Assembly (NCBI GenBank): GCA_020091685.1
Contig: CM034600.1
Location: 38,279,534 to 38,343,533, forward strand
Length of the DNA: 64,000 bases
Origin: Lutjanus erythropterus
Lineage: Eukaryota > Chordata > Actinopteri > Lutjaniformes > Lutjanidae
Direction of reading: 5' to 3'
Shown here: positions 1 through 11,637 of the stretch, in pieces
Position numbering within the stretch: the stretch's first letter is position 1
How the letters are laid out: the number at the start of each line of letters is the position of its first letter
The notes under the pieces: model-generated
The model's input: only the letters and a program-made list of their open reading frames with translations
What the model was told of the DNA's origin: nothing
Databases searched by the model: none
Translations under genes and position numbers: made by a program

Positions 1-241
1 GGAACACAGAAGTTCTTGTGTAGGAATGAATGTAAAAAAGAAGAGGACGTTCTCATTGAAACAGATGAAAACAGAGCTCAGAATGGCAGATACAGCATTG
101 AATACAGAGAAAGATCTGTATTTGGACTGTATGTGACCATCACACGGGCGACCAAGTCAGACTCAGGATGGTACAAGTGTGGTTACGGCAGAGCTTTGTC
201 TCCAGATTCATTCTACACAAACCCAGTTCTTGTTGTAGCAG
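1..241 (+). CDS. Unit 1 V-set Ig exon (partial, C-terminal two thirds)
   Basis: The reading frame begins at base 1 with KFLCRNEC, the C/C' strands with the extra Cys pair typical of CD300/pIgR domains. It continues through GRYSIEY and YVTIT to [10 protein letters not shown], and the donor is at 242. It is nearly identical to the second V exon of unit 2 (10618-10830) but diverges sharply over the last about 30 bases (G strand). It is therefore the membrane-proximal V2 domain of its gene, with V1 and leader outside the window. Confidence 0.8.
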
Positions 242-3200
242 GTGAGGTTTTTTTTATTGACTCTCATTAAAATGTTGCTTCATAATTCACAAACCTTTCC
301 TTCAGTGCATGTTAGTTTAAAAAAAGAAACTGATAATGAAAAATAGTTTTACTGTCATTTAAAACTGACAATGATGAAACATCTTTTTTCCATCATACAG
401 ATATAGACCACACTGCTGCTACTATATATTTGGTTTTAAAGCTACACAATCTGACCATTTTCTGCAATAAAGAGCCTTCAGTCATGACAAATGAAGCTGC
501 TCTTTCAGTATAAAACTTAAACAACCAACCTGGAAGAACTTTGATGTTATTCAGAAAACCATTCAGTTTCAGGGCCTTACTGTTTCTCTGGTTTTTCTTT
601 GATTTCTGCCAAACTGGCCTCTTCACCCCTTTTTCCACATCAGCATCACTCCCATCAGCCTCCACACCAACAACAACGAGCTCCACTTCAGGAAGTTTCA
701 CGCTTTCAACTGTTTTCCCTGAAACCAGAAACCAGTTTGGAGGTACAGTTCACAGTCTGCTTTTTCTCCTCTTGACGATCAGTGCCTCTCTGCCAACTTT
801 ATCTTCAACAAAACAAATGTTCTTAAAGCTGTAAAATGAAGCAGTGTGAGTTGGAAATATTTAGTGAAAAAGTTGCATGAGGACTGGGTCTTCAGAGGCA
901 CTAAGATCCAGCAAGAAATACGTCCATTGTCTGATGCAATCAGAACATCATTTGTAACTTTTACCAGCACTGTTTCTGTGCTATGATGGACTCTAAATCC
1001 TGACTGAAAATCCATAAATGAATTATTATTTTATAGAAATCAGCTAAAACCTTTGCAAAAGGAAGTGACAGATGCTTTTCCTGTAACTTTTCAACATGAC
1101 TTTAAAGACAGCATTACTTGACTTGAACTCTGTATTGCTTATTTTATTGATATTTTATTTATTGCTGTTGATACCGGCTTTAATTCTCATTAAACTGTCC
1201 AGTGCGTTTCCACATCCGTGTTCTTTTGTTTTGGGTTAAAAATGTGTTTCAGTTCATTAACTTCCCATTTTGTTGCCCTTTTCATATTAATTTGATCCCT
1301 CTCTTCCTCCATCAATGCGGGTGTCAGTTTCTTGTGCCATTTTTTTGTTGTTGTTTCTTCTTTTCTTCTCCATTTCTCTCTCTGCTGCGTCCCATTCTTG
1401 TACTAAATAGACTGAAAGAAATGTTAAAATCAGCTGCTGGTGTGTTTTCCTTCCTGGTTGTTAGTTAATGAAGTTGCTGATTCAGCTGGCCAATAACAAG
1501 TAAGTTTTGACTGCTGTGCTCTTTAATGTTGTTTTGTTTAAAAGGTGGGTATCAGATACATTTTGAACTGTGACTATACTTGAGCTGAACTACACAACCA
1601 ATCAGTATTCAGCAGGAAGTATTAATGAAGAGGAAATTACACAGCTGAATATTGTATTTAGCACTTTTATTTTTTTTAATTTGCCAGCAATCTTCTTCTC
1701 TGCCTTTATGGGTGTTTTGTTTCCAGGAACCAACATGTAAAATTATTGCTCTATACTGCCCTCCAAAGGAAAAAGACAGTAACTTCAATTTTGTCAAGAA
1801 TAAGATATAATCATTTTTGTGACATTTAAGACATCCTTTGTCATGTGGACAACTATCTTCTCTGTAATATGTTGTATTTTGGAGAAAATCAGGCGTTGAA
1901 ATTACAGAAACTGCAAGAAGCTGCAGAAAAACCGAAGCAAACCACCTAACTTCATTTAATGTAATATAAAATATCTGCAAGAAAATGAAGAAATATGTAC
2001 ATTATACTACTATATATAACAAAAGTTTAAAAAATATTAAAATAAGACCACAGTCATAACTCTCAGACTCACCTCAGACTCTGATTCCAGGTGTGAAAAT
2101 GCACTGCATTAAAATTAAGCTATAATAATTTTCATAATTATACTGTCAGTTTTATCAGAAAAGGTTTGATGGTATTTAATATTTTTTTCTGTTGCAGCAT
2201 AGAAATATTAGCACAGAAATAATGTGACTTTAAAAGTTACTGTAATGTAGTAATCTTTGTCAATATACTGCTTTTTAAAATGAAAGTGACAAGAAAATGG
2301 AAGTTACAGCGTTTTGTTTTGGTATGACCCAATATTTTTCACTAAGCTCTGCAAAGGCAGAATACAGGAACTTCTAAATAAGGGTCAACGATCAAATCAG
2401 AGGTCAAGATTAATATGTAGAAACAATAACCTGATATAAAGCTATAAAACTGACATATATCCAATTATCTACCTGCAACTATTTTAGCTCAAAAATACTT
2501 TTTTTCTTTTTTTCAGTTCTGCACTCTGGGAAGTTACTGGCTTTTTCCTTTGTATTGGAGCAGATACACACTGCAGTGGTCACAGACTTCTGGCATCTTA
2601 AAGTTCCCAATACGAGACAAAAAGATCCCTGTCTTTTAAACTGTGTATACACGAGTCATCTCTCTCTCTCTTCATTCCCAGCCGTCCACACTGGTCCCAT
2701 CTTGCCTCTGGTTGTATGTGTGCCCTTGGTTCTTGTGCTGTCGGCTGGTTTTCTGCTGCTCCTCTACAAATGGAAGACAAGGAGGAACGCTGGTTTGAAC
2801 ACGACAGGAAATGTAGACAACATAAACATGGAGGTAACTTTCTTTAACTTGGTTTGTCTCTAATTTAAGTGAGTTTTAATGATTCCTGTTTTTTTAAAAT
2901 GTCACATATCTGTTGGCTGTATACTTTAGCGTACACAGTTTGGAGCTTTATGTTGTGTTCACACCTAAAGCAAAGCGAGTTCTCGCCACGTGCACATTTT
3001 TATCACCTGATCATTTGTGGTTGTTCTCTTTCCAGAAATCATGACTCAGTAACTCAAGATAATCCAAAAACTTTGTTGTGAGCAGTTTCATGTAAGAACT
3101 ACTTTCTGTCTATGAGAAAGAAAATAGTTCCTTGTTGCCGTGTGTAACATGCAAGTGTTTGGTATAAGAGCACCAAAGCAGTTGCTGGTAAAAGACACAA

Positions 3201-3459
3201 TAGTTTTGGCATGAAAAAAAGGCTTTAGGCTGCCTTTTTGTCAGAATTTTCCACCTTTGAGTTAAATCAGGCAGGAAACAGTTGATTAACAAATATGTGT
3301 TGTGTTACTCTGAACGCCGCTGTATCTAAGGATGTTTAATTCCTGTTTTATTTTCAGTCATCTGCCATCTATGAGAACTGTCCTCCAGCCTCGACATGTC
3401 AAGACTCCATTTACGAGAACATCCAGCAAGTCAGCAAGAATCCCAACAAAACCTACTGA
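1..3459 (+). CDS. Unit 1: CD300/PIGRL-like inhibitory receptor, 5' end outside window
   Basis: Spliced type I membrane receptor of the CD300/CMRF35/pIgR-like family, entered in the middle of a V-set exon. Visible exons are V 1-241 (phase 1 end), stalk about 573-742, TM 2682-2833 and tail 3358-3459. The order and phases match the complete unit 2. The tail ends in TGA and contains AIYENC and SIYENI; the second fits the ITIM pattern S/I/V/L-x-Y-x-x-I/V/L, so an inhibitory role at the surface of leukocytes is inferred from family knowledge. One problem is that the three AG dinucleotides that could start the stalk exon (554, 566, 572) all put it one base out of frame with the downstream phase, so either the acceptor is elsewhere or the stalk carries a one-base lesion. 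Ligand and exact orthologue cannot be read from sequence. Confidence 0.72.
573..742 (+). CDS. Unit 1 Ser/Thr-rich stalk exon (acceptor uncertain)
   Basis: Encodes a low-complexity Ser/Thr/Pro stalk ([13 protein letters not shown], then STSGSF) aligned with the unit 2 stalk. Such mucin-like stretches are usually O-glycosylated. The donor GTACAG at 743 leaves phase 1, as in unit 2. The start is approximate because no AG in the expected place gives the required phase. Confidence 0.5.
780..1040 (-). mobile_element. LINE reverse-transcriptase fragment in unit 1 intron
   Basis: On the minus strand, about 895-1015 reads [20 protein letters not shown], close to the F-Q-S-G-F-R-x-x-H-S-T-E-T block of fish non-LTR retrotransposon reverse transcriptases. 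The frame then decays. It is a dead, 5'-truncated insertion lying antisense to the receptor gene. The clade (L2/Rex/CR1-like) is not resolved. Confidence 0.6.
2682..2833 (+). CDS. Unit 1 transmembrane exon
   Basis: The acceptor cccag precedes a hydrophobic helix ([20 protein letters not shown]), followed by a basic stop-transfer YKWKTRR and a short cytoplasmic segment ending NINME before the donor GTAACT. There is no Lys/Arg/Glu in the membrane segment, so direct pairing with ITAM adaptors such as DAP12 is unlikely, in keeping with the ITIM in the next exon. Confidence 0.75.
3358..3459 (+). CDS. Unit 1 cytoplasmic tail exon with ITIM
   Basis: A pyrimidine-rich tract and ttttcag acceptor are followed by 33 codons and TGA at 3457-3459. 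It contains SAIYEN and SIYENI. The second is an ITIM-type motif (Ser at -2, Ile at +3), the binding site for SHP phosphatases in this family. The exon is phase 0 at its start and joins the preceding ..ME codon. Confidence 0.75.
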   Translation, partial: SSAIYENCPPASTCQDSIYENIQQVSKNPNKTY

Positions 3460-3929
3460 ATCTTTTGTATTGTACAGTTTATAAAGTGCTCTGAGGTTTT
3501 TGTTATTATCTAAAAAAATGTACAGTATCTGCTCACTTGATTATTCTGAAATGTCTGATCTGTCATTGAATATATGTGCTCCTGGTTATTCTTCCTCTAA
3601 ACTTGTCTAGCAGTTGTTGAATAAGTCAGACCAAGAGAAACAAGATTTCCACTGTTATCTGTCATTTTTACTTTGGTGAGATGATGAAGTCATTTTATTT
3701 GCAATACTTCATTTGGATAATGTTTTTTGGGTCCAGCTTTTCCAGATATTTTATTCAGTTTTTTAAATGAGTGAAACAGCGCCCCTCTGGGTCTTAATGT
3801 GTGGTAGGAGTCTGTCAGTCTGTGTGGTGAAAGATGGTACTGCACTGAAAAATACCACAGCAGATCAACAAGAGGATTGTTTTAAAAATGTTGTACAATA
3901 CAGTCCTCAAAAGCTTTGTTTTGTCCACA

Positions 3930-4100
3930 ACTAAAAGATCTTCAGTTTACTGTCAGAGAGGAGTAAAGAAACCAGAAAATATTCACATTTAAGAAGCTAA
4001 AATGTGAGAATTTTTACTTTTTTTTAATTAAAAAGGGACTCAAAATGATTCAACAATCTAAAAGTTGATTAATAATAGAGTTCTTGTTGCAGCTCTAAGT
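3930..4100. repeat. Dispersed repeat, copy 1
   Basis: Shares a long run, including 'gagaggagtaaagaaacc', a Phe-rich stretch and a terminal 'gttgcagctctaa', with 59455-59640. Family unnamed. The shared 3' end next to alternating 'attaatcgatt'-like words suggests a decayed DNA transposon. Confidence 0.5.
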
Positions 4101-4256
4101 GTTTTGTGTGTGTTATTAGATTTATTTGTTTGTCCAGCTGTTCTTTCCTTTGTTAGTCAGTTAGCAAAACATTTCAATTTCAACACATTATTACAAAACT
4201 ACTATTACAAAACAAAATCAGGACATTCTGATCAAGGATTCTTGATTGGTTAAAAA

Positions 4257-4740
4257 TTACATAACAAGATGAAAAGGATGTAAAAAGATGAATGAAACAT
4301 CAGACATTACAAAGATGTACAAGAACAAAAAGACGTAAAACCACTGAAAACAACTTAACGAAGAAAAAGATACAAAACAGAAAAATGTCAAAAAAAAAGA
4401 TGAATACAAAAAATAACGTAATAGATGTAACAAGTTGAGAAAAAAATGTAAAGGAGACAAAAAAATGTGAGAAAACAAAAAAAAGGACTAAAATCCACCC
4501 AAGAAGAAGAGAAAGATGTGACAAAACATTGCAACATCACAAAAACAACATAAAAGTAACAAAATGAAAAAAATGCAAAAGACAAAATGATGTAAGAAGA
4601 CGAAAATCAACCCAACAAGAAGCAAAAGATGTAACAAACAAACAAACAAACATAGAACAACAACAAAAAAAGAACAGTTGAAAAAGACATAACAAGATGA
4701 AAATGATGCAGCATGACGAAGAACAACATGAAAGACGTGA
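4257..4740. repeat. A-rich low-complexity tract (AAGATG/ACAAAA words)
   Basis: Roughly 480 bases almost free of T on the + strand, with irregular recurrence of 'aagatg', 'aacaaaa' and 'gacgtaaa'. It looks like a decayed simple repeat or minisatellite. Confidence 0.55.
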
Positions 4741-5413
4741 GCTTTTGATTCACAACACTGTCCAGCTTCGTACTGGGGTCGATGTTTTAGAGAAAGATTA
4801 ACCCACCTGTGTGTATAAAACAACGAGGCAGACAAACTTCAGCTGCAGCTTTTATTCTGCAGCTGCCTCTACGAGGCGTTTAGGTTCCTCCTGAGCTCTA
4901 TGAGCCCTCTGCTGGTTTGAGTATCGGTCTAACTCAGTAACAAGAAATGTAAGTGGCATTTTAATCGCTATTTAAGACAATAAAATAAATATATATATAA
5001 TATGACTACGTTTAACCTATTTAACTTATTAATTTAGTAATGAACTGTAATATCATCCCACTGACTTTTTAACAACTTTTTGTGAAAGTTTTAATTCCTG
5101 CACTCAGTGCTGTCGACATATTTTATCTGATCCTCTGAAGTGAACCTGCTCTGCAGCGTCTGCGACTGCAGCGACTGACCCCGGGTGGTACGTGTCTCAG
5201 AGTTCGTGCTAAAAAAGATTAGAATCTGATGACATTTTAACATCTTTCACGCATCTACAACAGCCTGGAAAATATATTTATCAGACTGAAGATCAAGTGA
5301 GAGCTTTCCAACCACAGAGGAGGTGATATGTGTCATATCACGTCATGTCAGAGTGTTAATAAAAACAGAAAAGAGGCCAGGTTGTCAACGCTCTAGACCC
5401 CAGTAGAGATCAC

Positions 5414-5599
5414 TTAAAGGGATAGTTCACCCAAACATGAAAATTTAGTCATTATCTGTTTTTGTTTTTTAGTCCACAAAACGCTGCTGGAGTTTCACAG
5501 GAAAACGGCGTTGCAGAATCTCACAAACAGTTTAAGCAAAAGGTGAACAGCCAAACGCTCATCTGGTATTTTTGATTTTGGGGTGAACTGTCCCTTTAA
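5414..5599. mobile_element. Short TTAA-flanked MITE, copy A
   Basis: Begins TTAA-AGGGATAGTTCACCC and ends GGGTGAACTGTCCCT-TTAA: 15-bp terminal inverted repeats with one mismatch and a TTAA duplication, the target preference of piggyBac-type elements. It is about 180 bp and non-coding. Its core ('gtccacaaaacgctgctgg', then 'ggcgttgcagaatctc') is shared with the larger foldback at 63524-64000. Confidence 0.75.
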
Positions 5600-5879
5600 A
5601 ACCATTTATTAAATTCCGTGGAAGTCTTCACTACATTATACAGACAGTTGGTGAGTTTAGTTTTCTCAACATTAAACTAACATTAAATTTAAACTGACTG
5701 ATGCTGATAACTTTCACCAAACTTCAGTGTTGTTTCCTTGAAGTTAAAATAATGAATTTAGGATTTTAGCGACATCAGTCAATAACCGATTTACAAACAG
5801 TTTAACCTAACATGTCTACATGTCAGTGCCAGTTACATGTTGTGGGTGTTGCTAAGTTTGAGACGGAAAAGGAAGAAGA

Positions 5880-5979
5880 TAACTTTTTAAGCACCGTCAG
5901 CTTCCTGCTTGATCAGACAGTCAGCGAGTGGAAGGAGCGAAGTGATAGAGGCAGTAACCATCAGGATCGAATCATCAGA
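5880..5979 (+). promoter_or_regulatory. Candidate promoter/5'UTR of unit 2
   Basis: The 100 bases before the start codon share 'cagcttcctg', 'ctgatca' and the leader context with the same interval upstream of unit 9 (about 58480-58571). The antisense of 'cttcctg' is an ETS/PU.1-type GGAA core, plausible for a myeloid receptor. No clear TATA box is seen. Function is inferred from conservation between paralogues only. Confidence 0.35.
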
Positions 5980-6019
5980 ATGAATATCCATCATGTTCTG
6001 CTCTTCTGCTTTTTATCAG
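5980..6019 (+). CDS. Unit 2 leader exon
   Basis: ATG followed by MNIHHVLLFCFLS and a phase-1 G before the donor GTAAGA. It joins the V1 exon to give a hydrophobic signal peptide (..CFLSALCGG). The matching leader of unit 9 is MNIHQILFFCFSS. Confidence 0.8.
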
Positions 6020-9000
6020 GTAAGACCTGAATACACCGCGCAACACTACACAGCTGCTGTGTCCATTTGTCCAAATGGTCAATATCCTGCTGTTCTGTTC
6101 TGTTTTTGCTGCAACATTTCCTCTATCTAATCTAAAGAAGTATTCACACAGGACTGGTATTACCTGGTGACCTTGATTATGTTGTAATAATTGCAGAGGT
6201 GGTGTGATGTGACAGAGTGATGTGTGAAGCTTGATGTATATTCTTGTTGTCACCTTATAAAGGTGCTTATTTGCCTAAACCCCAAGATTAAACCCAGCCT
6301 AGAGACAGTGTTGTGCTAGTTACTGAAAACCAGTAACTAGTTACCGTTACTAGTTACTTTATTTCAAAAGTAACTCAGTTACTTTACTGATTACTTACAC
6401 CAAAAGGTAATTCAGTACTGTGAAAAGTAACTTTTTAGTTACTATGAAAAAAAAGGTCTCCCATTAAGTTTTAAGTTAAGTTTTCTTTAGCTCGGTTTCC
6501 ATTTTTGTGTATTCGCTCTCCAGGTACTTAGAAAAAGTGTTTCGTCCCATTTGCCGTGTGACGCCCGGTATCATGCTAACTAGCTTCCTGAAAGCGGGCG
6601 ACTCCACAATAGAAATTGACTGCATGTCTTCTACGACATACCTTGCAATGGCTTTATCAACTTTTTCCTGGTTAGCAGGAGCAGTCAGTCCCTCGGTTCA
6701 AATCCAGCCGCTGTTGCTGAGGTGTTGGAGGTGAAGTGGCATCAGAGTCTGTGTCTGTACTCTTAGCTACTTGCTTCGTCGCAACATGTTGTTTCTGTAG
6801 GTGTTTCAACAGGTTTGAATTGCTATTTTGGGCGGTAGATAAGATCTTTGATCCAAGACACAACTTACATTTAACTAAAACGTTCTTGTCTTTGTGCTCG
6901 ACAAAGGTCAAGTAGTGAGAATATCTCCAAGTAAAGAAACTTGACTTGGGCTCCACCGCCGACGCCATGATGATACCAGTCTTGTAAACAGACACGCCCA
7001 CACAGCGTGTCTTCTCCCGTCTCCCCGCTGACACACACACACACACACACACGAAGATTCAGGACTACACAGCTCTGGCTGCAGCTCAGTCTCTAGAAAA
7101 TAACGTAAAATAACGGAGTAACGCATCATGTAGTAACGTTAACTGAGTTACTGCATTTAAAAAATAATGCGTTAGATTACTAGTTAGTGCAAAAAATAAC
7201 GGCGTTACAGTAACGCGTTACTTTGTAATGCTTAGTCCCAACACTGCCTAGAGACCTCAAGCATGATTGTAACAGCTGAGATTTTTCTTTGTAAGTTTAC
7301 AAAGATAAGATGATTTTTTTTCTCCTCATGCTGGAAAAAGTCCATGCAGATTTTCAAATGACTTTCACCTGACTGTCAATAGATTCTCAAATTGAGAAAA
7401 TTTAGGTCCACATACAAAAATCTACAGAGATGAGGGCTCTGTATTCAGTGTAAGTGAAAATGTTCCAGCCAAAACAAGTTGACAAAGTAGATTATAAATT
7501 TCCATATACAGTTAATAGGCGTTTCTATGTTTATTTCTATTTTTTTTATGATGTCCAAGCAAAAACAAAACAAAGATAAACAAAGAATATAGTATATACA
7601 CTCTAAAATGGATCATGTTAATTTTTTACACATCAGTGTGTTAAGGACAGCTGAAGAAAACACATTTTGTGCTGCTTTCAACAACACTGTGTTGACACAT
7701 TTAACACACGCTGTGTGTGAAATATTTCAACACAAAGATAAAAGATAACACAGAGATGTGTTGTTTATATATTTTATGCTTTTTTTCCTAAAATTTTGTT
7801 AAAATTCTACTGAAATGCTCACAAAATAAACAGTTGTGTTAAATTCAGGTGACATTTATGAAAATTATTAAAACATGTGACAGATGTAACATGTAGATAT
7901 AATAATAAAATAGATTGTGGAATAATTTAAATAAAAAGAAGAAGGAATAATTTGTTTAAGATAATTCTGATGAACGTCATGATTTATATAGCTGCTTTAG
8001 AGCGTGTAAATTAGCAGTGTGTCTCTTATGCGCACAGCTTCATTTCTCACCTTCAGTCATCTCCTGTTATTCAGGATGATCAACTGCAGTACTCGTGTTG
8101 TGACGTGAACATAATGTGTCTTTTAAATAGCAGGAAGAAGGTGCTACTCTGTGCTTCTTAGGAGTATTAATGATTTTACAGAAGTGATAAAAACAGCCTC
8201 TGCCAACATTTTCCACAGTTTTTCTGCATATTTTTCCTATGAACAGCACAAAGTATTCATGGAGCCCCCTAAGGATCACAGTGAGATTTTTCTTTTTTTG
8301 AGTTCCCTCTCAATAAGTTGAGCATTCCTTTGCAACATCTTTTATATTCCCTCACAATAAGTTTCCCCACTCTCTCACAATAAGTCTGCATTCCCTCGCA
8401 ATATATTTTGCATTCCTTCTCAATAAGTTTTGCGTTCCCTCACAGTATCTTTCGCGTTCGTTTGCATGAAGTTTTATGCGGCAACACAACAGATAAAACA
8501 GCTACGTTGGTCCACAGTGCAACATGTTATTAGTTATAGAACAAGGGTTCTAAAATTGTGGGTAAAAGCAGACCACCTGTCCAATATTAATATTTAATAC
8601 CTTTACATATTGTTGTCATGTTGTCATACTAGAATCTCGGATTCACCTCCTGGTGATTTGGCCAACTGAATATTCATTCATTTAACCCTTATTCATTTCT
8701 TGAGGATACTGTGAGGGGTGGCCCTCATTTTCAATGATACCCAGATACCCAAAAATCTCCCACAGCTACCAGGGACTCAAGATTTGAAGTGCACTGTAAG
8801 AAGCAAAGCACAACGTAACATCAGTCTTTCCAAGTTCAGAACTGACATGAGGGAAATGAAGTTTAGTCCAGTCCTGACTTTGATAAACCTGTCCTCAAGT
8901 GTATTTGTATGGAGTCAGACCAACAATAGAAACTAGTATCATCAGTATATAAATGAACAGTACAGGTATTTAGAGTCTGGATGATATCATGAATATAGAT

Positions 9001-11597
9001 TGTGAAAAGGACAGGATCTAATATGGAACCTTGAGGGACACCTTTTGTCAACGCTAAAATGCAGATTGGACGTTACCTGCTTTTACATGTTGCTGTTCAT
9101 CTGAGAGGTAATTGTGGAACCATCTATGAGCATTAGAGTCACATCCAATAATATACAGAAAAAACCTCCATGGATCAAAATGTGAGAACATGAAGAGTCC
9201 TGACGGAGCTTGTGTGCAGTTCTAGGTGTCCTGTCAACAGTTTTACAGATGTCTCTTTTATAATTGAGGCCTTTTTGGGCAGCAGGGTGATTCCTCTCTG
9301 CAGTACTGAGAGTGACCACTGGAAAAAGTTGGAGTCAAGGCTGAGCAGCAAAACATGATCTGTGTTTATATAAGACATCTGTGCTTAAGAACAGTTGAAG
9401 TTTGAAGCTGATTTCTCAGCAGGAGACATCGGCACCAAAGTCTGCATTGTGATTGGATAATAATTTAAGACAATGTTGTGTTTGCAACTGGAGTTTTTAG
9501 GCAGTCTGCAGAATACACAAAGAACTGACCATCAGTGTCTTCTGTTTGTCTTTCCAACAGCACTGTGTGGAGGACACTCTGGGCTCGTCAGTGCAAAACT
9601 CTACGTTTATGCAGGAGCTGAGGGAGGAAATGGTTCAGTTATTTGCACCTTGTCTAAATCTGGAAGCAGGAAGTTCTTCTGTAAGAAAGAATGTGAAGCA
9701 GAAGACATTCTCATTAAAACAGATGAAGTCAGAGCTCAGAGTGGCAGATACAGCACTGAATACAGAGAAGAACCTTCTGGAAAAGGACATCTGTCTGTGA
9801 CCATCACACATCTGACCAAGTCTGACTCAGGACGGTTCAGGTGTGGTTTGGGTGGAAATTTGGTTCCAGCTTCATACAGTGACTTTGAGATCAGAGTTTT
9901 AGATGGTGAGTTAAACCTGATATATTTATGTGTTCAACATATTTAGTGATTTTGAAGTGTAGTAACCAATTAAATCAGCTCATTTTATTTTACAGTACAC
10001 TAATAAGATTTAACAAACTGTACTTTGTATCAAATTAGACAAAAACTTTACATAATATATTTTATTAGACAGTAAAAAAAATGCAGTGTTACCCTAATAA
10101 GAGCTAAGGAACCGTTCTTGATAAAGTGTAATAAGGGTCTAACTGTGGAAAATAACACACTTCAGTTTACAGTACGGTTCTGTCGCTCTGTAGGGTGAAG
10201 TTGTGATTCTTTACTGGCTAATACAAAATATTATTTCTACTTTTTGTCCAGTTTGATACAAACTAGGGTTTGTTACTTGCTGTAAAATAAAGAGCGACCA
10301 TGAAATCAAAATTAAATTGTGGGAAGAATGTGAGTTATTTCTGATGTATGGACTCATTTTATTAATGTGATGTCAAATCATGACCCCAGCAGTCAGACTG
10401 TGGTTGAGCCCAGCAGCTCTCAGTGTGACTCTGTAGATCTGTGATAATGTGAAGCAGGAAATATTGTAATCAGACTGCAGCATCTCACAGGAAATACTGA
10501 CATTAACTGTTGACTCTTTTTTTTAGCAGGAACATTGGATGTGAGCTCTCGTTTTAGCCCTGCAGTTACTGAAGGAGAAAGTGTCACATTTGGATGCCTG
10601 GATGCTGTAAACAGAAAACAGAAGTTCTTGTGTAGGAATGAATGCAAAAAAGAAGAGGATGTTCTCATTGAAACAGATGAAGACAGAGCTCAGAGTGGCA
10701 GATACAGCATTGAATACAGAGAAAGATCTGTATTTGGACTGTATGTGACCATCACTCAGGTGACCGAGTCAGACTCAGGATGGTACAAGTGTGGTTATGG
10801 CAGAGCTTTGTCTCCAGATTCATTCAAATCAGGACATATCTTTGTTTTAGATGGTGAGTGATTTTTAAATTAAGTTTCATGAAAATGTTGCATTATAATC
10901 TGAAGGTTTCATTCAGTTCATGTTCATTTAAAAAAAACATTATACAATATATTATACATTGTACCATTATACCTACTCTGCAAAAAAATCACCAGAAATT
11001 AAAGTAATAATCAGAAATATTTATTTCATAATCAAGTGGAAAGCACGAGGCTCAGTGGATTTAATTTATTCAAAGTGTGTCCAAATCCACCTTGTGGCAG
11101 AGGTGCAGGGGTATCCTGTCCTGTCCCGCCCGTTGCACCACCAGCACACAGCAGGATACACCTATGAGGTGTGCCCAGGTACCCTCATCAATTCAGCAGG
11201 ACGTCTCCAAAGCAGCTTCATGTATAAACAGTTTATTTTACATGAACGCCTGCAAAAAGAAATACAACAAATGAACCGTAAATGATTTGCAGATTACTGG
11301 TTATGTTTTTACGCTGAACAGAAGAAAGCAAACGATTCGGGCCACACCTTCATTTTTCCTTCACTGTTAGACCTCCTGCTCACAGCTGCACAGACCAGGC
11401 ACAAGTCCATTTGCCATCTTGCCATCGTGGTAAAAATGGCACTTGTGTTGGTGTGAGATAACAAATCCACCTGCATCACCAACACAGCGGCTTTTCCTGG
11501 GTGTAAGATAGGACCCCTTGAGCTGCAACCCCCATTTTGGACTGCTGTACTCGTTTTTTCACACACAATTGCTTTAACCTCTAAACCACTACAAAGA

Positions 11598-11637
<40 letters not shown>

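Larger units (their letters stand above)
3460..5413. other. Intergenic region between units 1 and 2
   Basis: No convincing gene. About 3930-4100 is a degenerate dispersed repeat also found at 59455-59640. About 4257-4740 is A-rich, T-poor low-complexity DNA built on loose AAGATG/ACAAAA words; its minus-strand open frames (Phe/Ser-rich) are composition artefacts. The remainder is AT-rich with no structure I could support. Confidence 0.5.

Noticed and set aside
2555..2681. Extension of the unit 1 TM exon upstream as extra coding sequence
   Set aside because: The cccag acceptor at 2680-2681 with phase 1 matches all paralogues; the upstream codons do not resemble any stalk.
4257..4835. Overlapping minus-strand Phe/Ser-rich frames that look like membrane proteins
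   Set aside because: They are the complement of an A-rich low-complexity tract; no start context, splice structure or family motif.
11041..11285. 108-codon plus-strand frame in the V2-stalk intron of unit 2
   Set aside because: Lacks splice sites in the right phase and has no family motif.
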